This document shows positions 16,568-24,733 of a stretch of 35,434 bases of DNA, in pieces. The number at the start of each line of letters is the position of its first letter. The stretch's first letter is position 1. Position numbers and translations under genes: made by a program. Source of the stretch: Candidatus Hydrogenedentota bacterium (lineage in GTDB: Bacteria > Hydrogenedentota > Hydrogenedentia > Hydrogenedentales > SLHB01); the NCBI GenBank assembly GCA_020848835.1, contig JADLHJ010000018.1, positions 1-35,434 of the forward strand, in the 5' to 3' direction. The notes below the pieces were generated by a model. That model saw nothing but the letters and a program-made list of their open reading frames with translations, was not told the DNA's origin and did not search any database.

Positions 16568-18489
16568 GACACCGATTGCGGGATGCGTTGGCCTACAAGT
16601 TCGCGGACGGCTGCCGCGATAGAATCGAAATCGAGACCGATTTCGGTAAGTTGTTCTTCTCGCGTCGCGTGGTCGATGTAACGATCCGGGAAGCCCAAAC
16701 GGCGGATGCGCAAATCATCCAGCCCGCCATGATCGGCGTAGTACTCGATGACGCCCGCGCCAAATCCACCCGGCAACGTATTCTCTTCGACGGTGATGAG
16801 CGGCGTGCCGCGCAATTTGTCGAGCAACGCGCCATCGAGCGGTTTTATCCAGCGTGCATCGGCCACGCAGATCGAATAACCATCGCGCGCCAGCGATTCC
16901 GCGACCGCAAGGCACGTGGCAATCACGGGACCAATCGCCAGCAAAACCGCGTCGGTTCCCTCACGCAGGATTTCCCCGTGCAGAATATCGCGACCGTCTT
17001 TCGCGCCAATCGTCGGCGCCTTGCTGCGCGCGTAACGAATTGCGCTTGGCCCCGATTCAGCGAGAGCCCAGTGCACCATCGCCGCGAGATCCATGTCGTC
17101 CCGCGGCGCGCACACCTTGATCCCCGGCACCAGCCGCAGGAAGGACAAATCGAATGCGCCCTGTTGTGTCGGGCTGTCCTCGCCCACGGCCCCCGCCCTG
17201 TCAATTGCAAACACCACCGGCAAGTTTTGGAGACATACATCGTGTATGAGCTGGTCATACCCCCGTTGAAGGAACGTTGAATAGATCGCGCAAACGGGCT
17301 TCAGGCCCTGCGTGGCCAGCCCTGCGCCAAAGGTGACCGCATGCTGTTCGCAGATGCCCACATCGAAGCAGCGATCCGGAAATTCTTTTTCAAACTTGTT
17401 TAAGCCCGTGCCGGTCGGCATGGCTGCCGTAATTGCAACTACGCGTGAATCTTTTTTCGCGGCTTCGATTAACGCATCCGCGAACACGTTGGTGAATGTG
17501 GGCACTGTCGCGCCAGTGGACGCCTGAAACTTACCGGTCTCGATATCAAAGGCCTGTACGCCGTGATACGTAAGCGGATCGTCTTCCGCGTAACTGTAGC
17601 CTTTGCCTTTCTTTGTGACCACGTGCAGGAACACTGGTCCGTGACCGCGCTTCAGGTTAGAAAGGCAATCGACCAGCGTATCCATATCATGGCCGTCTAG
17701 GGGACCGAGATAGCGCAGGCCGAGCGCTTCAAACATCTGCCCCGGCAACAGGAAGCCCTTTACCGAATGTTCGAGACGTTCCGCGGCTTTGGTCAACTGC
17801 TGCGGAAGCATGCGTTCCATGAACGTTTGCATGTCGCCGCGCGCACGTGAGTACAGCCCGCCCGTGATGATCTTGTTCAAATATGCCGACAGCGCACCAA
17901 CGTTTGGCGAGATCGACATGTTATTATCATTGAGGATAACGATGAGGTCTTTGTTCAGGTGCCCGGCATGGCTCAACGCCTCGAAGGCCATCCCCGCGGT
18001 CAATGCGCCATCACCGATTACGGCAATCGCGCGCCCGTCTTGTTCGGTTAAGCTGCGTGCCACAGCCATGCCCAAAGCTGCGGAGATCGACGTAGAACTG
18101 TGTCCTACACCGAACACATCGTAAAGGCTTTCGCTGCGCTTCGGATAACCACTTGGGCCGCCCTTCTTGCGGATGTTTGGCAACTGATCGCGCCGCCCCG
18201 TCAAGAGCTTGTGCGCGTAACACTGGTGCCCGACGTCCCAGACCAGCATGTCCGTTTCGGTCTCGAACACATAGTGCAGCGCAATGGTCAGGTCTACCAC
18301 GCCCAAATGCGGGGCTAGGTGCCCTCCATTGGCCGCAGCGGTCGCGATGATTTTGTTTCGGATTTCCTGCGCCAGCGCTTTGAGTTCTTCTACATTAAGG
18401 CGCTTCAAATCTCGCGGCGAATCGATGCCGTCGAGTATCGGTGTGTTCTGATATTCCGGCGCTATCGACCCATTCTGGTCCGATGCCAT
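16564..18489 (-). CDS. dxs: 1-deoxy-D-xylulose-5-phosphate synthase
   Basis: 641 aa. Condenses pyruvate and glyceraldehyde-3-phosphate (TPP-dependent), the entry step of the MEP isoprenoid pathway. The family start LDGIDSPRDLKRL, the histidine-containing GGHLAPHLGVV, the TPP motif GDGALTAGMAFEAL ... NDNNMSISPNVG, the catalytic glutamate in GICEQHAVTFGAGLA, and RGYDQLIHDVCLQNLPV are all present. Domain I, II and III boundaries are normal. ATG 18489 (GAAGGA about 10 nt upstream) gives the usual length; a GTG at 18549 with AAGGCAGG upstream would add 20 residues and cannot be excluded. First gene of a four-gene operon. Confidence 0.96.
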   Translation of the reverse strand: MASDQNGSIAPEYQNTPILDGIDSPRDLKRLNVEELKALAQEIRNKIIATAAANGGHLAPHLGVVDLTIALHYVFETETDMLVWDVGHQCYAHKLLTGRRDQLPNIRKKGGPSGYPKRSESLYDVFGVGHSSTSISAALGMAVARSLTEQDGRAIAVIGDGALTAGMAFEALSHAGHLNKDLIVILNDNNMSISPNVGALSAYLNKIITGGLYSRARGDMQTFMERMLPQQLTKAAERLEHSVKGFLLPGQMFEALGLRYLGPLDGHDMDTLVDCLSNLKRGHGPVFLHVVTKKGKGYSYAEDDPLTYHGVQAFDIETGKFQASTGATVPTFTNVFADALIEAAKKDSRVVAITAAMPTGTGLNKFEKEFPDRCFDVGICEQHAVTFGAGLATQGLKPVCAIYSTFLQRGYDQLIHDVCLQNLPVVFAIDRAGAVGEDSPTQQGAFDLSFLRLVPGIKVCAPRDDMDLAAMVHWALAESGPSAIRYARSKAPTIGAKDGRDILHGEILREGTDAVLLAIGPVIATCLAVAESLARDGYSICVADARWIKPLDGALLDKLRGTPLITVEENTLPGGFGAGVIEYYADHGGLDDLRIRRLGFPDRYIDHATREEQLTEIGLDFDSIAAAVRELVGQRIPQSVS

Positions 18490-18880
18490 GCGATTCTTAT
18501 CCTTCGTATCCAGTCGCGTTGTGCCCGGCGCGGTCGAAACGCCCGTCACCCTGCCTTACAGTCCAACAAGTATACCCGATAGCGCGGGTTGAATCCCACA
18601 CCGGGCGTCCCAATTTGATCCCGCGTGGCCGCGTCGGGTTTCAATAAAAATGCTGAAGCGCCCGGCTTTCGCCCGGCGCTTCAGCTATACCCCGGAAGTC
18701 ACCCCTGTCCCCTCAAAAGTCAACAAAGGGATACATAGGGTGCCACATTTTGGATTGAAGTGCAATAGCGCCGGTCCGCCGTTAGGCCCATGGCTTCCTG
18801 CGCTGTTTGAAGGCCGTGATGCACAGGATTTGATAGCGCGTTGAGTCGCGGGTAATGTACCTAAAGGATTCCACTCCGCC
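18490..18880. other. 391-base divergent intergenic region upstream of dxs
   Basis: No gene supported. On the minus strand TATACT at 18569-18574 is a possible -10 for dxs, without a good -35. A terminator-like hairpin (18652-18685) points toward dxs. Between 18690 and 18735 the minus strand carries the phrase GAGGGGACAGGGGTGAC, of a type often seen near mobile or repeat elements; this is a weak recollection. AAAGGA at 18863-18868 is the Shine-Dalgarno of the plus-strand gene. Confidence 0.5.
18646..18685 (-). terminator. Terminator-like hairpin facing the dxs gene
   Basis: GCTGAAGCGCC (18652-18662) pairs perfectly with GGCGCTTCAGC (18675-18685), with further GGC/GCC pairing inside across one C:C mismatch. 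On the minus strand it is followed by ATTTTTATTG (18650 downward), a proper T-tract. It therefore stops minus-strand transcripts arriving from above, about 160 nt before the dxs start. No minus-strand gene lies upstream of it, so it may insulate dxs, attenuate a long leader or end a small RNA. Confidence 0.65.
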
Positions 18881-20617
18881 GTGATGAAACCCGAACAGAA
18901 ATCAATGTCCGTCTTGCTGCCTGTGTGCGCGCTACTGGTGATTGTGGCGGCGTTGTACTGGCCCGCCCTGTCGTTCGATTTTACGAATTACGACGACGAC
19001 GATTACGTCACCGAGAACCCGTTTATTCAGCGGGGCTTCACGATGGAGATGATCCGGTGGTCGTTCACGACGGCACACGCAGCGAATTGGCACCCGCTCA
19101 CGTGGATGAGTCACGCGATTGACTGGCAGCTTTCCGGTGCGAAGCCCGGGTTGCACCACGCGACGAACATCCTTTTTCACGCAATCAATGCGGCACTGCT
19201 GTATACCTTTCTGTTTCGCGCCACGAATGCCAGGGGGCCGAGTTTCGTCGTCGCGCTGATCTTCGCGGTGCATCCCTTCAACGTTGAAACGGTAGCTTGG
19301 GTGTCCGAGCGCAAGAACGTGCTGAGCACTTTCTTCGGTTTACTAAGTCTCGTCGCGTATGTTGGGTACGCGAAGCATAAAAAAAGATCCACGTACATCA
19401 TCGCCTGTATCACCTTTGCGCTGGGCCTTATGTCGAAACCGATGCTCGTTACGTGGCCCTTCGTCATGCTCCTCCTCGATTACTGGCCATTGAGCCGCAT
19501 CAAGACGCCGCTCTTTCCGGTTCCCGCGTTACTGCGGGAGATGAAACCGTTGATTAAAGAGAAGATCCCGTTTTTCGGGCTGATCGTCGCACTTAGCGTC
19601 ATTACGTATTTGGTCCAATCGCGCGGCGGCGCGGTCGGGAGCGTCGATGCGATTCCCATGATACAGCGTGTGGGCAATGCGCTCGTTTCGTATCGCAATT
19701 ACGTGGTCATGACGATTTGGCCCTTTGGAAACGCGGCGTTTTACCCGCACCCGTTCCACACGTTGCCCGTGTGGAAAGCGGCGTTGTGCCTTGCGGTGCT
19801 CATTGCGATATCCATGGTTGTGGTGCGCGCGGGCCGCACGAAGCGCTACCTCGTGACGGGATGGTTCTACTACCTTGGAACGCTTGTGCCGGTGATCGGC
19901 ATTGTGCAAGTGGGCAGCCAGGCGATGGCGGACCGATACGCATATGTGCCGATTCTGGGATTGTTCATCATGGCGGCGTGGGGGGCAATGGATATCGCGG
20001 CACGATTGAAGGTGTCGCCGCGCACGCTGACGATAGCCGCCGGACTTGTAATTCTGTTGCTCGCCGCGCGCACTTGGAACCAGCTTCCGCACTGGCGGAA
20101 CAGCATTGCCCTTTGGGAACGTGCGGTTGCCGTTACCAAGGACAACTACATCGCGCACAATAACCTTGGCTCGGCTTATTTGCGCACAAATCAACACGAC
20201 CGAGCTTTGCTTGAGTTCACGGAGTCGCTTCGCATTCGGCCCACACACCCGGGCGCGCTGGTGAATATGGGGCGCGTTTTTCTCGATAGCCACAAAGCCG
20301 CTGAAGCGGCCCAGCTTTTTGAAAAAGCGATCTCGCTGGAACCTCGACGTGTTTCCGCGAATTTGAATCTTGCGATTGCATACTTCCAGATGAACCAAAT
20401 CGACCGGGCTCTGACGCAAGCCAAGTTGACGCAGCACATCGATTCCGAAGATCCGAAGGTTTACAACCTGTTGGGAGTTCTCAGCAACCTTAGCGGCAGG
20501 CCGGACGAGGCTGTCAAGTATTTACAGATCGCTCTTCAAATCGATCCTAACTACGCCAACGCCAAGACAAACCTCCAACGCATACTCAACGAAAAGAAGT
20601 CTAAATCCACACCTTAA
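18881..20617 (+). CDS. TMTC-like multi-spanning membrane protein with C-terminal TPRs
   Basis: 578 aa. The N-terminal about 400 residues hold roughly ten membrane helices with a GT-C-type layout. The first extracytoplasmic loop has an acidic cluster NYDDDDYVTENP (37-48), then NWHPLTWMSHAIDW and HHATNILFHAINAALLY, the pattern of TMTC/PMT-related proteins (probable lipid-linked-sugar glycosyltransferases). Residues about 425-570 form four TPR units (NNLGSAYLRTNQHDRALLEF, VNMGRVFLDSHKAAEAAQLF, LNLAIAYFQMNQIDRALTQA, YNLLGVLSNLSGRPDEAVKY). The start is GTG 18881 or the adjacent ATG 18884, with AAAGGA at 18863-18868. It probably O-glycosylates exported proteins; acceptor and donor are unknown. Confidence 0.85.
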   Translation: MMKPEQKSMSVLLPVCALLVIVAALYWPALSFDFTNYDDDDYVTENPFIQRGFTMEMIRWSFTTAHAANWHPLTWMSHAIDWQLSGAKPGLHHATNILFHAINAALLYTFLFRATNARGPSFVVALIFAVHPFNVETVAWVSERKNVLSTFFGLLSLVAYVGYAKHKKRSTYIIACITFALGLMSKPMLVTWPFVMLLLDYWPLSRIKTPLFPVPALLREMKPLIKEKIPFFGLIVALSVITYLVQSRGGAVGSVDAIPMIQRVGNALVSYRNYVVMTIWPFGNAAFYPHPFHTLPVWKAALCLAVLIAISMVVVRAGRTKRYLVTGWFYYLGTLVPVIGIVQVGSQAMADRYAYVPILGLFIMAAWGAMDIAARLKVSPRTLTIAAGLVILLLAARTWNQLPHWRNSIALWERAVAVTKDNYIAHNNLGSAYLRTNQHDRALLEFTESLRIRPTHPGALVNMGRVFLDSHKAAEAAQLFEKAISLEPRRVSANLNLAIAYFQMNQIDRALTQAKLTQHIDSEDPKVYNLLGVLSNLSGRPDEAVKYLQIALQIDPNYANAKTNLQRILNEKKSKSTP

Positions 20618-20701
20618 CAACTTTGTAATACAAAATTTGCGGAAATTGAAGTATACTGGCGGTGGAGCGGACGTAGGGTAGACGGTGGAGGGGACGAAGC
20701 C

Positions 20702-21286
20702 GTGATTTTTCGTTCGACTGAACGCCTCACATTGCGTGACTTCAGGGAAGAAGACTGGGTCGGCGTGCATGAGTATTCTCGTGACGCGCGGCTCACCTAT
20801 TACCTTAACTGGGGCCCTAATACGGACGCGCAAACCAAAGCATTTATCAAGCGCGCAGTGCGCCACCAGTCCGAAATTCCTCGAACACATTTCGAGTTCG
20901 TCATCATCAAGAACGAGACGCAGGAAATAATTGGGAATTGCCGCCTCATTTCAATGCTTCACCGCCACCGTTCTAGCGAGTTGCACGTCATCATCCGTCG
21001 CGAGGATTGGGGGAAGGGATACGGCGCCGAAGCGATCGATGCGCTGTTGGCCCTTGGTTTTGAAGAATTTAAACTTCATCGCATCTTTTCCGTCGTCGAC
21101 CCAGAAGACGCCGCGAGTGCGCGTGTGCTGGAAAAGTGCGGTTTACAACGTGAGGGACACCTGCGCGAACACCTATGGGTGAAGGGTCAGTGGCGGGACT
21201 CGCTTTGCTATGCAATTCTCGACTACGAATGGGCCCAGCTAAACGGCAAACCAATCGAACTCGAACTCGGCGATCCGGTGGTTTAG
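20702..21286 (+). CDS. GNAT-family N-acetyltransferase (RimJ/RimL-like)
   Basis: 194 aa. Uses acetyl-CoA to acetylate an amino group; RimJ/RimL relatives act on ribosomal protein N-termini, others on small molecules. It starts with the typical STERLTLRDFREEDW (5-19). The acetyl-CoA pyrophosphate-binding motif A is REDWGKGYGAEA (100-111), followed by NLHRI-type FKLHRIFSVVDPEDAASARVLEKCG and the motif B end LREHLWVKGQWRDSLCYAIL. The start is GTG 20702 with GGAGGGG at 20687-20693, an 8-nt spacing that decides it. It stands alone between the TMTC-like and STN-like genes; the substrate is unknown. Confidence 0.93.
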   Translation: MIFRSTERLTLRDFREEDWVGVHEYSRDARLTYYLNWGPNTDAQTKAFIKRAVRHQSEIPRTHFEFVIIKNETQEIIGNCRLISMLHRHRSSELHVIIRREDWGKGYGAEAIDALLALGFEEFKLHRIFSVVDPEDAASARVLEKCGLQREGHLREHLWVKGQWRDSLCYAILDYEWAQLNGKPIELELGDPVV

Positions 21287-21409
21287 CGCGTCTGCGAAAT
21301 ACTACTTTTCATTGTCAGACTCCTGTTTTGGGTGGTAGAATTTCAGCGGCGGAAGTCCGAGCCGGCACAGTACGAAACACGAAGTCCACTCGTATTGAAG
21401 GAGCCAGAA

Positions 21410-22333
21410 ATGTTCCCCCGCAAAATCCTCGCACTTGGCACAGTTGCCGCCGCAACCTTGACATCCTTCGCGGATTCCATTTCTATCGGCGGACGCGAGT
21501 ACCGCAACGTAATTGTCCGTGAAAGCGGTACGCGTTATTACGTTGCGAACCCGGAAGACGGTAAAACCTTCAGTGTGGAAAAATCCGGGGTCGAATCGAA
21601 CTCGGTTTCTGTTTCGACCGCCGGCGAACGGGCACTACTGCAACGTCAATGGGAAGACAAAGCGGGATTCTCGCACAAAGACGCGACCAAACAGCGCGCG
21701 GCGATCGATCAGACTATTTCGGTGCAGGGGCGCGTCGAGCCGATTAGTATCGTGGCAAAAAGCGGGAACAGTCGTGTCCCCGGCCAGTACGTGACAGACG
21801 GAGTTGTTGATTACGTCAAACTGCAAGACGTTCCGCTTAGCGCGGCGCTTGACGCGACGTTACGTCCTCTGAACCTCACGTATCAGGTAAATGACAATTA
21901 TCTTTTCGTCACGTCCCCTCAAAACGCTCGCATGGAAGCGAATAGCGTGCTCGACACGCGCATCTACACCACGAACGGTATGTCGGATACCCTGCCCAAG
22001 ATCGTGGTTGCAAATCCTGGCGGCGCGACGGGAGGCGGTGCTTCGTTCGGGGGCACCGGTTTTGGCGGTGGCGCCGGGGGCGGGGGTATTGGTCAAGGCG
22101 GATTTGGTGGTGGCGGCTTCGGCGGAGGAGGTCAGGCGGGTTTCGGAGGCGGCGGACAGGGTGGATTTGGTGGTGGCGCTGGTGGTGGCGCCCAAATCAG
22201 CAATATCAGTCAACTGTTCTTTAACATTGATGACCGCATGGTGGGCGAAACACCCGCCGTAATTGGAATGTCCGTTTCCGGCGGTCCTACGCGAACGCGC
22301 CAAAACATGCGGAACCAGCAGCTTAACAACTGA
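21410..22333 (+). CDS. Secreted Gly-rich protein with STN/secretin-N-like segment
   Basis: 307 aa from ATG 21410, chosen for GAAGGAG at 21397-21403 and because it opens a signal peptide (MFPRKILALGTVAAATLTSFA). Residues about 24-75 (SISIGGREYRNVIV ... YYVANPEDGKTFSV) resemble an SLA1/SHD1-like or secretion-linked beta unit. Residues about 131-170, VDYVKLQDVPLSAALDATL then LNLTYQVNDNYLFVTSP, match the STN (secretin and TonB N-terminal) pattern. Residues about 203-262 are extremely rich in glycine (GGGFGGGG and GGQGGFGGG units), flexible or amyloid-like. There is no beta-barrel secretin domain, so it is not a full secretin. It may be a periplasmic or surface partner of a type II/IV-like system. 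Confidence 0.8.
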   Translation: MFPRKILALGTVAAATLTSFADSISIGGREYRNVIVRESGTRYYVANPEDGKTFSVEKSGVESNSVSVSTAGERALLQRQWEDKAGFSHKDATKQRAAIDQTISVQGRVEPISIVAKSGNSRVPGQYVTDGVVDYVKLQDVPLSAALDATLRPLNLTYQVNDNYLFVTSPQNARMEANSVLDTRIYTTNGMSDTLPKIVVANPGGATGGGASFGGTGFGGGAGGGGIGQGGFGGGGFGGGGQAGFGGGGQGGFGGGAGGGAQISNISQLFFNIDDRMVGETPAVIGMSVSGGPTRTRQNMRNQQLNN

Positions 22334-22373
22334 CACTTCAATCGCTAGTAACCACGGACAGTAGATTCTTTAC

Positions 22374-22405
22374 GTAACCGCGCTTCATGCGCGGTTACTT
22401 TTTTT
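22374..22405 (+). terminator. Intrinsic terminator after the Gly-rich gene
   Basis: GTAACCGCGC (22374-22383), loop TTCAT, GCGCGGTTAC (22389-22398): a perfect 10 bp stem followed by TTTTTTT (22399-22405). It separates the STN-like gene from the dynamin-like GTPase gene and argues against a single operon. Confidence 0.93.
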
Positions 22406-22496
22406 GACGCGTTTTTTGCTTGAAAAATCCAGATTCGTTTTACACGATCTGGCGTCACGTTTTGCAGTACTTACTCCGATTGAGAGGGCATTACCT

Positions 22497-24677
22497 ATGA
22501 GCATAGAACAACACAAGCAGAACCGGGTTTGGGCAATTGACGCGCTGGACATGTTGAACCGTTTTGTCTCCGACGGCGATATCGACGCGCCGGCCGAAAT
22601 TGAAGTCACAGAGATAGAGAACAACCGGCGCAATTTGCTCGAGGGGAAATATCGGGCATTAATCCTAGGCGCCTTCAACGTTGGCAAATCGACGTTGGTA
22701 AACGCGTACCTCGGCGAAGAATATCTTCCGACGATTCTTGAAGAATGCACTGCAAAACTTACGCACGTGGTGCGCGGCGAGTCAATGAAGACGGTGTTGA
22801 AGATGAATGCCGCGGCGACCGAGGAAGAGCTTAACGCGTTGCGCGACGTTCATCGGTCGCTCAATATTTTTGCGGATATTTCGCAGGATACGCCAAAGGG
22901 CCAACTCGTTATCGAGTACCCGGAGCACAATCCGAAATCGGTGAACGGCACACTAAAGACACTCATCACGATGAGCAGCGACGATGATTTTCCAAGCCTA
23001 GGCACGTTGCGCACGAAGTTTGACGAATTGTTTGTATACCTTCCGAACGATCGTGTCGCGGAGGACATTTCGCTGATTGATTCGCCGGGCGTGCACAGCA
23101 TTGTGCAGACGAACAACCGTATCGCGCGTGAGGTTGTGCCATCGAGTCATCTTGTGATTTGCATGCTCGACAGTCAGAACGCGGGTAACGAGCAGAGCCG
23201 CGATTTCATTGCGAACGTGATTCAGCCTGCCAACCGAAAAGTCTTTTTCGTGATCAATAAGGCCGACCACCTAACTGATCAAGAGATCGATCCGACGGGG
23301 CATCGCGGGCCCGGCAAAGATCTTGTCCGTAGTCTCGCGGGTGTTGTGAAGAGTCCTGAGTTGTTCTTCGTGTCGAGCCTTTATGCGCTTGCAGGCGAGC
23401 AACTCGCAGCGGGGCGAATGACGTTGGATGAGATTGAATCGCATCCAAAGATTCGCATTCCGTATTCGATTCACAGAGAACTACATGCGAGCCCTGACCC
23501 GGTAAAGGCCATGGCGCAATACCTGCTCACGCGCAGCAATTTTGCAGCGCTACGACATCGCATTCACGAGTACCTGTACACCGAGAACGCCGAAGGGGCG
23601 ATGGTGGATGCGGTGTGTAATTTTGTGGATGAGACCGCGTGGAAGTATACGCGCCCGCTCGAAATGAAACTTGAGCAGGCAAAGAACATTCCGAAACTCG
23701 AAGATTTGCAGAAGAGCCGCACCCGACTTGAGCAGCAGCTTGGAGAATTTCGGTCGGCGGCGCAACGCGTGCGCAACGAAAATGAAGGTCAGCAATCGCA
23801 ATGCAAGAAAGTGCTCGAAGATCAATTCGACAAATTGGCGATTGAAGATGCCGTGCTTAAACCGATCCGTAACTGGATCAACACGGGGGAAAACTTCAAG
23901 AACGCGAAGCGGCAGGCTTACAAGCCGCTTGCGGATGAACTGGAAAAGTTGGTGCGCGAATTCGTGGATGATGCGCAGCGCCGCATCAACGCCGTCGCCG
24001 ATTCCGCGGAGAATTCCGTGCGCAGCGATTTGACCAAGCTGCTCGGCGACGAAGGCGCAATCGAAAAGCGTAATCCCATCGGCGTGTCGAATACGGGCGT
24101 CGTTGCCCTGCACGCCGAAATGGGTGGGTCGTATTTCGGCTTTGGAATTCTTGGCGCATTGCTCGGCGCGGCGGCCTTGGGCGGAGCGGGCTTCGCGCTC
24201 GTGAATGACAACGTGATCCAATCCCTACAGCTTGCGGAGAAACTTGGCGTAGCCAGCCTTCCGCCTGCGCAACAAGTTGGCGCGATTGCCGGTGGAATTG
24301 CCGGATTCGTTCTCGGCGGAATTATCGGCTTGATTGTCCGGTCCGGCGGCGCGGACGCGGTTCGCAAGGAAAAATTGGACAAAGCGATCACCGAAAAAGT
24401 TGAACAGATGCTTTCGAAAGATATCTTCGGGCAGCTTCGCGAAGCCCTCGAATCGCGCTCGAATGCATTCACGCAAAAGACCAATGCCGCGCTCGATAAA
24501 GGCGCCGGCGCTATTCAAAGTCAGATCACCGCGATCAACGACGAAGAGTCGTCCCTTAAAAACATGCAGGCCGGCACGATTTCGCGCTTGACGCCAAAAC
24601 TTGAAACGCTCGCGACGCTCAGCAAAAAGGCGCGCGAGATCATACAGTGGGGTGCCGCGAAGAAAGGGCGCAACTAG
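22497..24677 (+). CDS. Bacterial dynamin-like GTPase
   Basis: 726 aa. Dynamin-family large GTPases remodel or fuse membranes. G1 is GAFNVGKST (58-66), the G2 threonine is probably T85 in EECTAKLTH, G3 is DSPG (195-198) and G4 is NKAD (254-257). The middle part (about 385-540) is long, charged and helical (stalk/coiled coil). Two Gly/Ala/Ile-rich hydrophobic stretches at about 545-572 (GFGILGALLGAAALGGAGFALV) and 595-617 (AIAGGIAGFVLGGIIGLIV) form the membrane-inserting paddle or anchor. A further coiled region ends the protein. ATG 22497 has GAGAGGG at 22482-22488; the ORF upstream of it overlaps a terminator. It is single rather than the tandem BDLP pair common elsewhere. Confidence 0.92.
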   Translation: MSIEQHKQNRVWAIDALDMLNRFVSDGDIDAPAEIEVTEIENNRRNLLEGKYRALILGAFNVGKSTLVNAYLGEEYLPTILEECTAKLTHVVRGESMKTVLKMNAAATEEELNALRDVHRSLNIFADISQDTPKGQLVIEYPEHNPKSVNGTLKTLITMSSDDDFPSLGTLRTKFDELFVYLPNDRVAEDISLIDSPGVHSIVQTNNRIAREVVPSSHLVICMLDSQNAGNEQSRDFIANVIQPANRKVFFVINKADHLTDQEIDPTGHRGPGKDLVRSLAGVVKSPELFFVSSLYALAGEQLAAGRMTLDEIESHPKIRIPYSIHRELHASPDPVKAMAQYLLTRSNFAALRHRIHEYLYTENAEGAMVDAVCNFVDETAWKYTRPLEMKLEQAKNIPKLEDLQKSRTRLEQQLGEFRSAAQRVRNENEGQQSQCKKVLEDQFDKLAIEDAVLKPIRNWINTGENFKNAKRQAYKPLADELEKLVREFVDDAQRRINAVADSAENSVRSDLTKLLGDEGAIEKRNPIGVSNTGVVALHAEMGGSYFGFGILGALLGAAALGGAGFALVNDNVIQSLQLAEKLGVASLPPAQQVGAIAGGIAGFVLGGIIGLIVRSGGADAVRKEKLDKAITEKVEQMLSKDIFGQLREALESRSNAFTQKTNAALDKGAGAIQSQITAINDEESSLKNMQAGTISRLTPKLETLATLSKKAREIIQWGAAKKGRN

Positions 24678-24691
24678 GAAGGCAAATTATC

Positions 24692-24733
24692 AGGGCCTCG
24701 GCGCGCTGAATTGCGCCGGGGCCCTTGTTTTTT
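24692..24733 (+). terminator. Intrinsic terminator of the dynamin-like gene
   Basis: AGGGCCTCGGCGC (24692-24704) pairs with GCGCCGGGGCCCT (24713-24725) with one T:G wobble, followed by TGTTTTTTA. It ends about 15-50 nt after the stop codon and touches the stop of the convergent aldo/keto reductase gene. Confidence 0.9.

Noticed and set aside
16552..17280. 242-codon plus-strand ORF inside dxs
   Set aside because: Antisense shadow of a fully conserved gene; the translation is Arg-rich without family motifs.
23550..24221. 223-codon minus-strand ORF over the dynamin-like gene
   Set aside because: Antisense shadow; His/Arg-rich translation with no motif and no ribosome binding site.
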